Shown: positions 52,669 through 62,068, numbered from the stretch's first letter. The stretch: DNA of 64,000 nucleotides from Marinimicrobium sp038419845 (GCF_038419845.1 NZ_JBCAQT010000009.1:1-64000); one strand, 5' to 3'. Notes: a model not told the origin generated them from the sequence alone. Made by a program: numbers and translations.

Positions 52669-54975
52669 CTACGGCTTGACATAACGTACCTCATATAACC
52701 GTTTGTTAAACGCCTTCGCGGCCTCAATCATTTCCGGGTAGGGGCGATCGGTGACGCTGACAAAGCCGACGTTGTAGTTCTCTCCGTCGTACGCACGCCC
52801 TGTCAGCGGGGAGTCCAGGTATTGAAACCAGTGGGCCCCCACGAAATAGGGGTTCTCGAGCACGCTGTTCATGTAGGCCTTATAGGTGGCCGCTCGGTCG
52901 GATTGAGATGTTGTGTGCACCAGGCCGGGGTTGAACAGTCCGCTGTCCGAGGCGCCCATATGGAACTCGCCGATGATGCTTGGTTTGTCGACCTCTTCGA
53001 GGAACTGCCAGAACTCCGGGTGAAGGCCTTCCTTATAATAGTTATAGCTCATAACGTCGGCATGAGTGGCGGCTGCGGTGCGAATTTCGGGGGTCATACC
53101 CCAATCCGCAAAGCGTGCCCCCATGTAGAGGTGGTTGGGCAGGTGCTTCTCAACCGCCTTCGCGACGATGGCAAAGTACTCGTTGGCGTAGTGATGAAGC
53201 AGTGTCGACAAATCGTCCTGCAAGGCGTCCGGGTAGTCAGAGAGAGTGACGCCGCGCTCGAACGCCTCCCAGTCAGGTACTGCGGTGCCCCACTGCTTGT
53301 TGAGCGCTGAGATGGACGGGTACTTTTCGCGCATCAAGCGCGAGAATTCCGCCTTGGTCGGGCTCTCCTGTGCGTCCCGTCCCAGCGTGTTCAGCACCAG
53401 GCCGTAGCGCTGCGTGACTGAGCCGCTGGAGCCCCAGCTTTTCTCGTTGTCGATAAAGACCCCGACGCACCATTGGCTGTTCTGGACCTCTGCCGCCACT
53501 TGTTTCAGGGTTTGATCGGCCCGTTCGGCAAAGTGGGGGTCAAACGGGTCGGGCAGGGGGCTCCAGTAGTCATTGCCGCTGGAAACGGTTTTGAAATTGC
53601 CGATAATCCAGCCGTTGGCAAAGTAGGGAATACGGTCCATCTGATAAAAGTCGGGGGAGAGCCAGTTCCCGAAGGAGGTGAAGCCCCAGCTCAACATCCG
53701 GTCCACCGTCGTCTCGCGCCAGGCGGCCATAAAGCCCTCGGGGTGGCTGTCGGCGTATTTGTGCTCCAGGTTGGCTCGATAAAAGCTGTAGGTTTCCCCC
53801 TGTTTCAGCGGACCTGAGTGCACCGAACGGCGGTACCCAAAGTGTTTGCCCTGCGGTTCATCGTAGCTGGGCAGCCACTGGAACATGTCGGCGCGCAGTT
53901 CGGACTCCACATGTCGACTGGGGACCGCTTCCTCGCTGACTTGGTTGAGCCCCTTGGAGTCTTCCGGAGTGAAGTCGTCTTTGGCGCGCGGCTCAATGAA
54001 TTTGTGGTCGAAATCGTAGCCGGTCATGGTCGAGGTGTTGGCCATGCGGACATTGGCAATGCCGTGGGAGAAAAAGAGGTAACCGTCCGGGTCCACCAGA
54101 GACCATTTGCCCTCGTGCCTGGCTGTTCTAAAGTAACCGGTCGCTTCGAGCTGCGGCCCTTGTTTCCAACCGCCAAAGCGGGAGCGTTCGGGCCAGGGGG
54201 TATCCCGCAGGGTTTTCTGCTCGCGTTTGCGCTGCTCGCCCAGCTCTGATTTGTCGGTAATTTTGCCTTCAAAGTCTACTTTGGCGTTTTGCCCAAGCCG
54301 GTCCACCAAACCGGTCAGGTACTTCGTGTCTACTTCAGGCTCCGCGAGCAAGCGCACGTCGTCGATGACTAGTGTGCGGTCGCTGAGCAGGCCGCGCACC
54401 GAAAAGCTCACGCTCTGCACCTCGGACAGATTGATGTTCTTGGTGCCCCAGCGCCAGTCAATGGGTGTGTCGTCGGTTATCCAGTACGGTGGGTTGGCGC
54501 GCAGCCCGGAATCGACGTCGAGATCGTGCCCTTTAAGCTCCATGTAATAGGAGGTGTCACTGTGGGCAGGCACCGCAAAACTGCGGTTGTGCGTTTGCCC
54601 CTCGCCATCGGTGACGGTGAGGTACAAATGGGTCGACTCATTGAGTGGGTTTTGAATGTCCAGCGCCAGTGCGAAGGGACCGTAAGAAGACCAGTCCCAT
54701 GGCGTGTTTGGGACGAATTCGAACCCGGCCTCTTTGTGCGCTTTGGCTTTCAGGCGGATGCGCGCCGCCCGGCCATTGTCTGGCGAGGCCACGGACTCTA
54801 TCTCGGCGTTGTTCACACTCAGAGCGTCAGGCAGGGACCTTTTGTCGAAAGCAAACAGCGTTTCCAGTGTCTTTGGTTTTTGTACGGGCGTCTGTGAGAC
54901 AGCGTCTTTCTCTGGAGCTTCGCAGGCGCCTAGCAATGCCAGTGAAAGACCCAGAGCTATATGAGTTTTTTTCAT
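52669..54975 (-). CDS. GH50 beta-agarase lipoprotein (copy 3)
   Basis: 768 residues, lipobox LLGAC (Cys18). Binding domain ends TLVIDDVRLL; barrel from GGWKQGPQLEATGYFRT; acid/base Glu in FIDNEKSWG and nucleophile Glu in IIGEFHMGAS. Shares the EKSWG/EFH variants with copy 2. It is the last gene of the GntR-dehydratase-MFS-KDG kinase-KDPG aldolase operon, 11 bases after the aldolase, so an extracytoplasmic agarase is coexpressed with central sugar-acid catabolism. Confidence 0.9.
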   Translation of the reverse strand: MKKTHIALGLSLALLGACEAPEKDAVSQTPVQKPKTLETLFAFDKRSLPDALSVNNAEIESVASPDNGRAARIRLKAKAHKEAGFEFVPNTPWDWSSYGPFALALDIQNPLNESTHLYLTVTDGEGQTHNRSFAVPAHSDTSYYMELKGHDLDVDSGLRANPPYWITDDTPIDWRWGTKNINLSEVQSVSFSVRGLLSDRTLVIDDVRLLAEPEVDTKYLTGLVDRLGQNAKVDFEGKITDKSELGEQRKREQKTLRDTPWPERSRFGGWKQGPQLEATGYFRTARHEGKWSLVDPDGYLFFSHGIANVRMANTSTMTGYDFDHKFIEPRAKDDFTPEDSKGLNQVSEEAVPSRHVESELRADMFQWLPSYDEPQGKHFGYRRSVHSGPLKQGETYSFYRANLEHKYADSHPEGFMAAWRETTVDRMLSWGFTSFGNWLSPDFYQMDRIPYFANGWIIGNFKTVSSGNDYWSPLPDPFDPHFAERADQTLKQVAAEVQNSQWCVGVFIDNEKSWGSSGSVTQRYGLVLNTLGRDAQESPTKAEFSRLMREKYPSISALNKQWGTAVPDWEAFERGVTLSDYPDALQDDLSTLLHHYANEYFAIVAKAVEKHLPNHLYMGARFADWGMTPEIRTAAATHADVMSYNYYKEGLHPEFWQFLEEVDKPSIIGEFHMGASDSGLFNPGLVHTTSQSDRAATYKAYMNSVLENPYFVGAHWFQYLDSPLTGRAYDGENYNVGFVSVTDRPYPEMIEAAKAFNKRLYEVRYVKP

Positions 54976-54986
54976 GAGAGGCTCCG

Positions 54987-55628
54987 TTATTGAGAGTTAT
55001 CTGAATGTAACGCAGTGATCAGCTGCCGGATTCGGCCGGTGAGCTCGGTTTTTTCTAGTTCGGTGTGAACCGGGCAGGCCAGACTTCCCCCGACACCGAC
55101 GCCAATCGCGCCGTTTTGCATCCATTCGTGAGCGTTGGTTTCGTCGATGCCGCCAACGGGGAAAAAAGGGGTGTGTAAAAAGGGCCCACGAGCAAGCGCA
55201 GCGAGATACTCAGGGCCAAGATTCCCAGCGGGGAACAGTTTGACGATGTCAGCCCTGGCCGTTTGGGCGGCGTGGACTTCAGTGGGGGTCATGGCGCCCA
55301 TCACGACGGGAATGCAAGCCGCATGTGCGGTGCGCACAACAGACTCGGAGGTGTTGGGCGTGACCAGAAACTCAGCCCCGGCGTCAATGGCTTCCTGGGC
55401 GAGCGCCGGGTCGGTAATGGTGCCGGCTCCCACCAAAAGCTGGGGGAACTGCCGCTTGATGCGGGCAATCGCAGAAGTGTAAAGGGGCGTATTGCTGGTG
55501 ATCTCCACCGCGCCGCCTCCGCCGTCGGCAATACATTGCACAATGTTGTCGATCTCGTTGGGATCCTTGACACGGATGATCACAACGAGCTTCTCGGCAA
55601 TCAGTCGTTTCACGATTTGTTCTCTCAT
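54987..55628 (-). CDS. eda: 2-keto-3-deoxy-6-phosphogluconate aldolase
   Basis: 213 residues, the usual length. Class I aldolase of the KDPG/KHG family with E42 in VEITSNTPLY, GAGTITDP, VTPNTSE and the Schiff-base lysine K130 in VKLFPAGNLGP. It splits KDPG (or KDPGal) to pyruvate and glyceraldehyde 3-phosphate, the last step of the AHG route. Twelve bases after the KDG kinase gene. A galactonate-type specificity (DgoA) is possible given the neighbouring dehydratase. Confidence 0.88.
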   Translation of the reverse strand: MREQIVKRLIAEKLVVIIRVKDPNEIDNIVQCIADGGGGAVEITSNTPLYTSAIARIKRQFPQLLVGAGTITDPALAQEAIDAGAEFLVTPNTSESVVRTAHAACIPVVMGAMTPTEVHAAQTARADIVKLFPAGNLGPEYLAALARGPFLHTPFFPVGGIDETNAHEWMQNGAIGVGVGGSLACPVHTELEKTELTGRIRQLITALHSDNSQ

Positions 55629-55640
55629 GGAGCGCTCCCG

Positions 55641-56642
55641 CTAGCGAATAATGTGACCGGAGTGGTGACCGTCGGCGATGTGTTGAATCTCTGCTTCCGA
55701 GCACCAGTGCTGGTCTCCAGCAATGGTGTGGGCCAGCGCGAAAGCGGCGGCGGCAAACTCAATTCGGATGGGTTCCGGCCAGCTATTGAGGTAGCCGTGA
55801 ATCAAACCGGCCGCGAAGGCATCGCCGGTCCCTAGGCGATCCAGAATCCCGACGCTGATCTGTTGTGACAGATGGAGACCAGCGTCCGACACTAGAACAC
55901 CAGCCACAGTGTTGTGATTGGCATCGTGATGATTCCGGGCGGTGGTGGCAGCGTCGACACCGAACCGCTCTCGGAGAGAGGTCGCCGCCGCAGTGGCAAC
56001 GGCCGGGGCGTCACCCGTGTACTGCTCGCCAAAAACGTCGGCCATAACGCCTGCGTTCCCCAGCGCGAGGTCCGTGTGCTCGAGAATGCGCTCGAAGTAG
56101 TCCCGTGCTTTTCCGGGGCTCTCCCACAGCGTGCGGCGAAAGTTCAAATCAAAACTGACGGACAATCCCATGGCCTTGGCGGTGCGGGCCGCGTCGACGG
56201 TGGCCTCCGCGCATTGCGGGGAAATCGCCGGGGTAATGCCCGATAAATGCAACCACTGCTGCCCTTTGAGAACGGTATTCCAGTCAAAGTCTTCGGGCGC
56301 CATTTGCGCGAGAGCGGAGTAAGCGCGGTCATAAGTGACACGAGAGGGGCGGATGGAGGTGCCCATTTCAATGAAGTAGGTTCCCAGGCGTTCCCCGCCT
56401 CGTTGAATGTGGCGTGTGTCGATGCCGAAGCGACGCAGGCTTGCTACTGCCGCTTCCCCGACCGGGTTGTCGGGGATTTTTGTGACCATGTGGCAGTGGT
56501 GCCCCAACAGGGCCAGAGAGCTGGCAACGTTGCTTTCTGCCCCGGCGAAATCCATATTGAGTGCCTGACTTTGGGGCAGCGTGTCGAGATGGCGGCCGGG
56601 CGTCAGCCGCAACATGATTTCGCCAAAGGTCATAAAGCTCAT
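55641..56642 (-). CDS. 2-keto-3-deoxygluconate kinase
   Basis: 333 residues of the PfkB/ribokinase family: MTFGEIMLRLTPG, AGAESNVASSLALLG and the catalytic DRLGTGDAFAAGL. It phosphorylates KDG (or KDGal) at C6 for the aldolase encoded next. GAGGAG before the ATG; the start overlaps the stop of the MFS gene by four bases. A second PfkB kinase at 40599 is more distant in sequence (DTTAAGDSF). Confidence 0.87.
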   Translation of the reverse strand: MSFMTFGEIMLRLTPGRHLDTLPQSQALNMDFAGAESNVASSLALLGHHCHMVTKIPDNPVGEAAVASLRRFGIDTRHIQRGGERLGTYFIEMGTSIRPSRVTYDRAYSALAQMAPEDFDWNTVLKGQQWLHLSGITPAISPQCAEATVDAARTAKAMGLSVSFDLNFRRTLWESPGKARDYFERILEHTDLALGNAGVMADVFGEQYTGDAPAVATAAATSLRERFGVDAATTARNHHDANHNTVAGVLVSDAGLHLSQQISVGILDRLGTGDAFAAGLIHGYLNSWPEPIRIEFAAAAFALAHTIAGDQHWCSEAEIQHIADGHHSGHIIR

Positions 56643-57919
56643 GACGTTGACTCCTCGGACAACTTGGGCTGCAGTTGGATACGCTCGACTTTGCCGACCA
56701 AAAACAGGTAGGAGAGTAGGCCGACCACTGCAAGACCGGTCACCAGGAACAGGGCCGGTCGGAAGTCACCTTCGCTGGCGAGAAAGCCGATGGCCACGGG
56801 CACGGTAACGGCCGAGAGGGCACCGATAAAATTGAAGCAACCGCCCACCAGGCCGATCATGTTTTTTGGCGCCAGTAATGATACAAACACCCAATTAATG
56901 GAGGCGAGGCCGTTCCCGAAGAAAGTGAGTGACAGAAAGAATGTCACCCAGAAGGTGGAGTTCACATAGTTGGCGCCCATCACGGAGCTGGATAGCAGCA
57001 AGCCGACAATAATAGGGGCCTTGCGGGCAAGCTCGTTGGAAAAGCCCTTACGCACCATTAAGTCGGAGAAAAAGCCGGATAGCAGTACGCCACAAAACGC
57101 GGCCAGGAAAGGTACGGAGGCGAGTAGGCCGGTATCCAATGTGTCATAGCCCCGGTACTCTTTCAGATAGGTAGGAAACCAAGTTAAAAAAAAGATCAGC
57201 GTTCCGCCCAGGCAGAATTGTCCGATGTAGACGCCCCACAGTTTGCGGTTGGAGAAGGCCACCCTCAGGTTGTGCCAGGAAAGGCCGGCCTGAGGCTCAG
57301 CCAGCAGAGGCTTTTCTCCCGCTTCGCGCGGCGTTTCGTCCGGATCCCGGTACACAAAAAACCAGACCGCCGCCCAAACGAAACCGATCAGGGCCGAAAC
57401 GATAAACAGACCACGCCAACCAAACAGATCCTGAATAAAGGCGAGTACCGGCATTAAGAAAGCCAACCCAATGAACTGACCCGAGGTGTAAATCGCAATG
57501 GCGCTGGCTCGCTGTTCCACAGGAAACCAGCGCGTCACAATTTTATTGTTGGCGGGGTAGGAGGGTGCTTCAAAAAAACCGATGGCCATGCGGCAGCCCA
57601 CTAGTGCGGCCATTGAACTGACCAGTCCCTGGATAAGAGTGGCCATCGACCAAACCACCAGAATAAACGGGTAAAGGATTCGGGTTTTTACCAAGTCGAC
57701 CACCATGCCCCCGGGTATTTGCATAACGGAGTAGGTCCAGGCAAAGGCGGAAAACAAGATGCCCAACTGTACCGTCGACAGTCCCAGATCTTCCGACATC
57801 GCGCTGGCGGCCACCGAAATATTGGTCCGGTCCATGTAGTTGATGACCACACTGATGAAAATCAGCGCCAGGATGGTGCCTTTTTTACGGGGCTTGTGGG
57901 GTTGCTCGGATGCACTCAT
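56639..57919 (-). CDS. MFS sugar-acid transporter (anion:cation symporter, DgoT/ExuT-like)
   Basis: 426 residues, 12 helices, with the family pattern NYMDRTNISVAA in helix 1 and YSVMQIPGGMVVD in helix 2. This group imports hexonates and hexuronates. The position between a galactonate-type dehydratase and KDG kinase fits uptake of galactonate or another aldonate. Stop overlaps the kinase start (ATGA). Confidence 0.85.
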   Translation of the reverse strand: MSASEQPHKPRKKGTILALIFISVVINYMDRTNISVAASAMSEDLGLSTVQLGILFSAFAWTYSVMQIPGGMVVDLVKTRILYPFILVVWSMATLIQGLVSSMAALVGCRMAIGFFEAPSYPANNKIVTRWFPVEQRASAIAIYTSGQFIGLAFLMPVLAFIQDLFGWRGLFIVSALIGFVWAAVWFFVYRDPDETPREAGEKPLLAEPQAGLSWHNLRVAFSNRKLWGVYIGQFCLGGTLIFFLTWFPTYLKEYRGYDTLDTGLLASVPFLAAFCGVLLSGFFSDLMVRKGFSNELARKAPIIVGLLLSSSVMGANYVNSTFWVTFFLSLTFFGNGLASINWVFVSLLAPKNMIGLVGGCFNFIGALSAVTVPVAIGFLASEGDFRPALFLVTGLAVVGLLSYLFLVGKVERIQLQPKLSEESTS

Positions 57920-57947
57920 AAGATGGATACCGCGTTGTTATTGGGGG

Positions 57948-59102
57948 TTACCAGTTGGTGTAGGAGCCGTCCGGCTTGATCAACCGTGGTGGCTCCCAAA
58001 AGTTGAAGGTTTGCGACTGGATGGCGGCCTCATCGACGTCAATACCCAGGCCGGGGGAATCGCTGACCGTGAAGTGGTTGTCGCTCAGGGTCGGTAGGGT
58101 TCCGAAAACCCGCTCATGTTCGCTCATGTCTCCGTCGTAGGGGGAGAGCTCAAGCCAGGCAAGGTTGGGAATGGCCGCGCAGTAGTGAACAGATGCGGCC
58201 GTGCACAGCGGGCTTAGCGGGTTGTGCGGCATCATGTCAATGTAGTGGCTCTCGCACATCGCGGTGATTTTGGCCGCTTCGGTAAACCCGCCGGCATTGC
58301 ATAAATCAATACGCCCGAACTGCGTCAGGTTCTGATTCACGTAGGGCGCAAAGGCCCACTTGCTGGTGAGCTCTTCACCAATGGCCAGGGGGATATCGAC
58401 CGATTGGCGTAAGGCCTGGTATGCGGCGGGGCTTTCGTCCCGGATGGGCTCTTCCAGAAAGTCCAGAGTGCCGGTGGGCATGCGCTGACAAAAAGACAGG
58501 GTTTCCGCCACGGACAGTCGGTGGTGGTAGTCAATGCCCAACACGGTTTCCGGGCCAAGTTGCTCTCGGGCGCGCGTCAACCAGTGCGCCGCGCTGGCCA
58601 GTGAGCGCCGCGGGTCAAATTCGGTGGCCTGGCCCGGGCGACCGTGTTCACCGGTGGTGGCTCGTATGACGGACCAGCCCTCGCTCTGCTTTTGCAGAAG
58701 GTCGTCTACAAAAGCCTCGCCGAAGGCGAGGGTGGAGGTGATAAACAGAGGAATACGGTCGCGTTGCTTGCCGCCAAGCAACTGATACACCGGTTGGTTC
58801 AGGGCTTTACCCAGCAGGTCATGAAGCGCGATATCAATGGCGGAAATGGCGGCGGAGAGCACTCGTCCACCCTCGAAATACTGGCTCCGGTACATCTCTT
58901 GCCAGAGCGCTCCGATATCGGTGGCGGACCGCCCGATCAGAAATTCCCGGAAGTGCTCAATGGCCCCCACGACGGCCCGTTCGCGACCCGAAAGCCCGGA
59001 CTCGCCCCATCCGTGAATTCCCTCGTCGGTTTCAACCTTGACCAGACAGACGTTTCGAAAGCCTAGCCAAAAGGCGTAGGGCTTGATGGCGGTAATTTTC
59101 AT
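57948..59102 (-). CDS. enolase-superfamily sugar-acid dehydratase (galactonate dehydratase-like)
   Basis: 384 residues from ATG 59102, overlapping the GntR stop by four bases. Mandelate racemase-type domain: GWGESGLSGRE cap loop, metal ligands in LGIDYHH (Asp), FLEEP (Glu) and AIGEEL (Glu), and a catalytic-type His in MMPHNP. The KxK lysine pair of the racemases is not evident (WSVIRATTGE instead), which fits the mannonate/galactonate dehydratase branch better. It probably makes 2-keto-3-deoxy-galactonate/gluconate from an aldonate. Exact substrate unknown. Confidence 0.78.
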   Translation of the reverse strand: MKITAIKPYAFWLGFRNVCLVKVETDEGIHGWGESGLSGRERAVVGAIEHFREFLIGRSATDIGALWQEMYRSQYFEGGRVLSAAISAIDIALHDLLGKALNQPVYQLLGGKQRDRIPLFITSTLAFGEAFVDDLLQKQSEGWSVIRATTGEHGRPGQATEFDPRRSLASAAHWLTRAREQLGPETVLGIDYHHRLSVAETLSFCQRMPTGTLDFLEEPIRDESPAAYQALRQSVDIPLAIGEELTSKWAFAPYVNQNLTQFGRIDLCNAGGFTEAAKITAMCESHYIDMMPHNPLSPLCTAASVHYCAAIPNLAWLELSPYDGDMSEHERVFGTLPTLSDNHFTVSDSPGLGIDVDEAAIQSQTFNFWEPPRLIKPDGSYTNW

Positions 59103-59773
59103 AGGCGTGACGTGACCTGCCGGGACCAATAGTCCCCGCCGTTGTGAATGTGTTGGACCAGCGCGGCGCGGGCAGAGGGTTTGTCACGCTGACGCAGTGG
59201 CGCAATGATGGCTTTATGCTCATCAATGGCGGCTTGAATACGCGAGTCACTGATGGGCATGTTGGCGTGCAGCGCCAGCAGTCTCAGCCGCTGGCGTTTC
59301 CAAAGGTCGACCACATCCCGGTTGTAGTGGTGGCGGTACATCTCCCAGTGGAACAGGGTGTCCAGCTCCTTGAACTGGTCGACGTCTTTGGCGGTGAGCG
59401 CCTTCATCTCTTCGAGCAAAGCCTCCAGGCGGGCCAGCGGGGCTTCCGTGTGCTCTTCGATAAACCAGTCCAGTAAATAGGGTTCCAGCAGCTGCAACAG
59501 TTCATAGACGTCGCGCATGGTGGAGTACTCAAAGTGCATGACCCGCGCGCCACTGTTGCGCTGAAAACTCACCAGACCTTCGCCCTGCAGTTGCTTGAGG
59601 GCTTCCCGCACCGGGTTGATGCTGGTGTCATAGCGTTGCGCCAGGGCGGTGGTCACCAGGCGGTCGCCACTGACGAACACCCTCTGGGCGATGTCCTCCA
59701 GGAGGCGGGTATAAACGCTTCCGGGCTCACTGAAGAGGCGGGAAAACAAAGAATATTGCGTGTTATTAGCCAT
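59099..59773 (-). CDS. GntR-family transcriptional regulator (FCD type), copy 2
   Basis: 224 residues. Winged helix near residues 20-85 with LAQRYDTSINPVREALKQLQ and GLVSFQRNSGARV, then an FCD domain (LDTLFHWEMYRHHYN, IDEHKAIIAPL). First gene of its own six-gene operon and preceded, 15 bases before its ATG, by a perfect ATTGTATACAAT, so it is probably autoregulated and induced by KDG or a galactonate-like acid. It may share operators with the GntR protein encoded at 32163-32768. Ribosome site weak. Confidence 0.85.
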   Translation of the reverse strand: MANNTQYSLFSRLFSEPGSVYTRLLEDIAQRVFVSGDRLVTTALAQRYDTSINPVREALKQLQGEGLVSFQRNSGARVMHFEYSTMRDVYELLQLLEPYLLDWFIEEHTEAPLARLEALLEEMKALTAKDVDQFKELDTLFHWEMYRHHYNRDVVDLWKRQRLRLLALHANMPISDSRIQAAIDEHKAIIAPLRQRDKPSARAALVQHIHNGGDYWSRQVTSRL

Positions 59774-59788
59774 AAATTATGTGCAATT

Positions 59789-59800
59789 ATTGTATACAAT
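59789..59800. promoter_or_regulatory. GntR-type operator, autoregulatory site of GntR copy 2
   Basis: ATTGTATACAAT, a perfect 12-base palindrome, the best match to the locus consensus. The remaining 270 bases to the SDR gene at 60075 hold nothing I can identify. Confidence 0.7.
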
Positions 59801-60074
59801 AAACATAATAATGTCTGTGTTTTGATTGAATTGCAAGGGGTGAGCTAAGAGTTACCAGCGATTGCGGCTGTTCAGAGCCGTCGGGAGGCGGGGTTCAGGG
59901 GGGTAGAGCTAGGGGAGAGGCCTTATGGAGGATGAGCCCGCCCGGAAACGGGCGAGCCATAACTGGCCAACAGGAGGGGTTCATTTGGCATTTTGGACCG
60001 TTTTTAGAGGTTTTGATCCGCTTTTAGTAGCCACAGACGAGGAATCGCTGACATTGATTGCCAATCTGGCCGCC

Positions 60075-60767
60075 TTACCAGCGGATAGGCGATCCATCCA
60101 AGTCAAAAAAGCCACCGGACTGCTCGGGTCGGAGTTGTCCGATGGTTTGGACGATCGCTCGTGAAGCTTGCTCTACGGACGTCGGCGCCTCGTTGCCTCC
60201 CATATCGGTTTTGACCCAGCCGGGACTGATCGCCGCAGTAATGATGCCCCGCTCCGCAAGTTTGTGCGCAAGCCTGTGGGTCAGCAGATTCAGCGCCACT
60301 TTGCTCATGGCGTATTCCTCAAACGGTCCGTCGGCCCCGATATTTTCCGCAATTGACGCCAGGCCGGAACTGAGCTGGATAAGGCGGGCGCCTTGGGTGA
60401 GGTTGTCTCGCAAAACTTGTATTAGCAGTGCCGGCCCGACTGCGTTGCTCTGGTAGCTGTCGATAAAGGCGGCTCGTGTCCAGCTTCCCAGAGGCTGGTG
60501 GTTGGTGGTGCCGGCGTTGTTGATCATGATATCGATAGGACCCGCCGCCTTGAGGTGCTGAGCGCACTGTTCAATCGATAGGTCGTCCTGTAAGTCCAGC
60601 TCTACCGGCGTCAGCTGCCCGCTGGCGCTTTCCGCCAGTCCTTTCCAGCCCTCGGTGCTACTGCCGGGGCGGTGGGTCGCCAGTACCTGGTGCCCCTGGG
60701 CGAGGTATTGTTGCACCAGCCCCAGGCCGAGGCCCCGGTTGGCACCGGTAATCAGAATAGTGGCCAT
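60075..60767 (-). CDS. short-chain dehydrogenase/reductase
   Basis: 230 residues. Cofactor motif GANRGLGLG near the N-terminus, NNAG (about 84-87), and catalytic YAMSK. C-terminal GGFFDLDGSPIRW is typical of the C-factor-like SDR subgroup. Lies 18 bases after the DUF6786-like gene and likely shares its transcript. Substrate unknown; no direct link to agar beyond position. Confidence 0.85.
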   Translation of the reverse strand: MATILITGANRGLGLGLVQQYLAQGHQVLATHRPGSSTEGWKGLAESASGQLTPVELDLQDDLSIEQCAQHLKAAGPIDIMINNAGTTNHQPLGSWTRAAFIDSYQSNAVGPALLIQVLRDNLTQGARLIQLSSGLASIAENIGADGPFEEYAMSKVALNLLTHRLAHKLAERGIITAAISPGWVKTDMGGNEAPTSVEQASRAIVQTIGQLRPEQSGGFFDLDGSPIRW

Positions 60768-60785
60768 TGCTATTTCTCCCGTTAG

Positions 60786-62021
60786 TTAGTCGGTTGTATC
60801 GGCGGCCTGCGCAAACTGGTGCTCTATGGTGTCCAGGCTTAGGCCCAGCGTTGCTTGTGCGAGCCTGTTCAATGCTTGCCGATCACCCTGAAAGTGCAGG
60901 GTGGTCTGCTGGTGGCGGGCGCTTTCGCCCTGTGTGAGCCGTAGGGCGGGGGAGGAGGACTCGAGCTCGTAAAATGGACCGAAACGTTTACCGTCCTCCA
61001 TTAAGCCGTCATTAAAAACGTTGATCACATCCCCTTGATAGGGCACTTGCTCTGGAGAAAGCGCCCCCGGCAGCCAGGTGGAGTTGACGTAGCGTTTGGC
61101 GGCCGGATCAAAGGAAAAGACCACGAGCGTGAGCCGCTCCAGGGCCGGGTCCCATGCGCTCATCATGGGCAGGGTATGTTCGGGTGGGAGGCCGATTTTA
61201 TTCATGTACTGGGCATCGGCCCGGTAATACACAGTACCCTCCACTACTGTCGTGTGAGACGCGCGGGTGTCGTTGAAATAGGGTGTTACTCCTGTCGGTT
61301 GCCCTCGGGTCGGAATGACGACGGTGTTGTGCGGGCTGGTCTCAAAGGCACCCAGGTGCCACAGGGAGATCAGGCCGGTCTCGTCCCTCATGGCGCGCCC
61401 GGTATTGGTGATTTCCGTTTGCGCCTTGAAGCCGACGTAGTCCAGTCCCTGGGGAAGCTCGACCTTCAACGCGTTTTCGATATGGTTGGCGTCGAGAAGG
61501 TGGATACTGCGCTTAACGTCCAGATCAAGCACCTGCCCCTGATAGCTCTCCAGTTGTACCTGTTGGCTGAACACCGCTTCTGTGGCGGTGCGGTGGAGGA
61601 GTTGATAGCGCTGCGTGGAGATGGCGGGTTGAAAGCGCACGTTATCCCCCGTTTGTTCAACGCCCGGCTCAAAAAACAATGAATAGGGCCCCGTTTCCGG
61701 CCCGAAGCTCAGCCGGTCTGCGCCACCGACCGCCGCACCGGACACCCGTTCGGCTTGCGCCAAATAGTCCCGGTTGATCCAGCCGTGGCTTTCTCCTTGG
61801 TCCCCGCGGGCCGTGCTCACCATTACCCGACCTTGTAGCTCGGCGAGAGCCATCACTTTTCGATGGCCATCCTCCAATACGACCGGGGACTGGTGGCGAG
61901 AGAGAAGCGCTAAATCCTGCGCAAAGGTCGGACGTGCAGGCGCCTGAGAGCAACCCGTCATAAGCGAGATAGACATGAGCAAAACCAGAAAATGAAGAAA
62001 ACAGGCGGAAATACATAGCAC
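60786..62021 (-). CDS. DUF6786-like lipoprotein, possible mutarotase-type fold
   Basis: About 411 residues if GTG 62021 is the start; the signal peptide then runs to lipobox MTGC. An ATG at 62063 would place the operator inside the gene and is less likely. The passage VMVSTARGDQGESHGWINRDYL, and the alternation of strands with PHNTVVIPTRG, match my memory of the DUF6786 family, which looks like galactose-mutarotase-type beta-sandwich proteins. Role unknown; sugar binding or epimerisation in the periplasm is a guess. Operator-like site seven bases before the start. Confidence 0.6.
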   Translation of the reverse strand: MLCISACFLHFLVLLMSISLMTGCSQAPARPTFAQDLALLSRHQSPVVLEDGHRKVMALAELQGRVMVSTARGDQGESHGWINRDYLAQAERVSGAAVGGADRLSFGPETGPYSLFFEPGVEQTGDNVRFQPAISTQRYQLLHRTATEAVFSQQVQLESYQGQVLDLDVKRSIHLLDANHIENALKVELPQGLDYVGFKAQTEITNTGRAMRDETGLISLWHLGAFETSPHNTVVIPTRGQPTGVTPYFNDTRASHTTVVEGTVYYRADAQYMNKIGLPPEHTLPMMSAWDPALERLTLVVFSFDPAAKRYVNSTWLPGALSPEQVPYQGDVINVFNDGLMEDGKRFGPFYELESSSPALRLTQGESARHQQTTLHFQGDRQALNRLAQATLGLSLDTIEHQFAQAADTTD

Positions 62022-62027
62022 ACCCTT

Positions 62028-62039
62028 AGTGTAGACAAT
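62028..62039. promoter_or_regulatory. GntR-type operator upstream of the DUF6786-like gene
   Basis: AGTGTAGACAAT, one mismatch from the consensus, followed by extra half-sites (ATTGT at 62038, ACAAT at 62049). Confidence 0.4.
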
Positions 62040-62068
62040 TGTCAGTGTACAATAAGGGTGCAAGGTTG

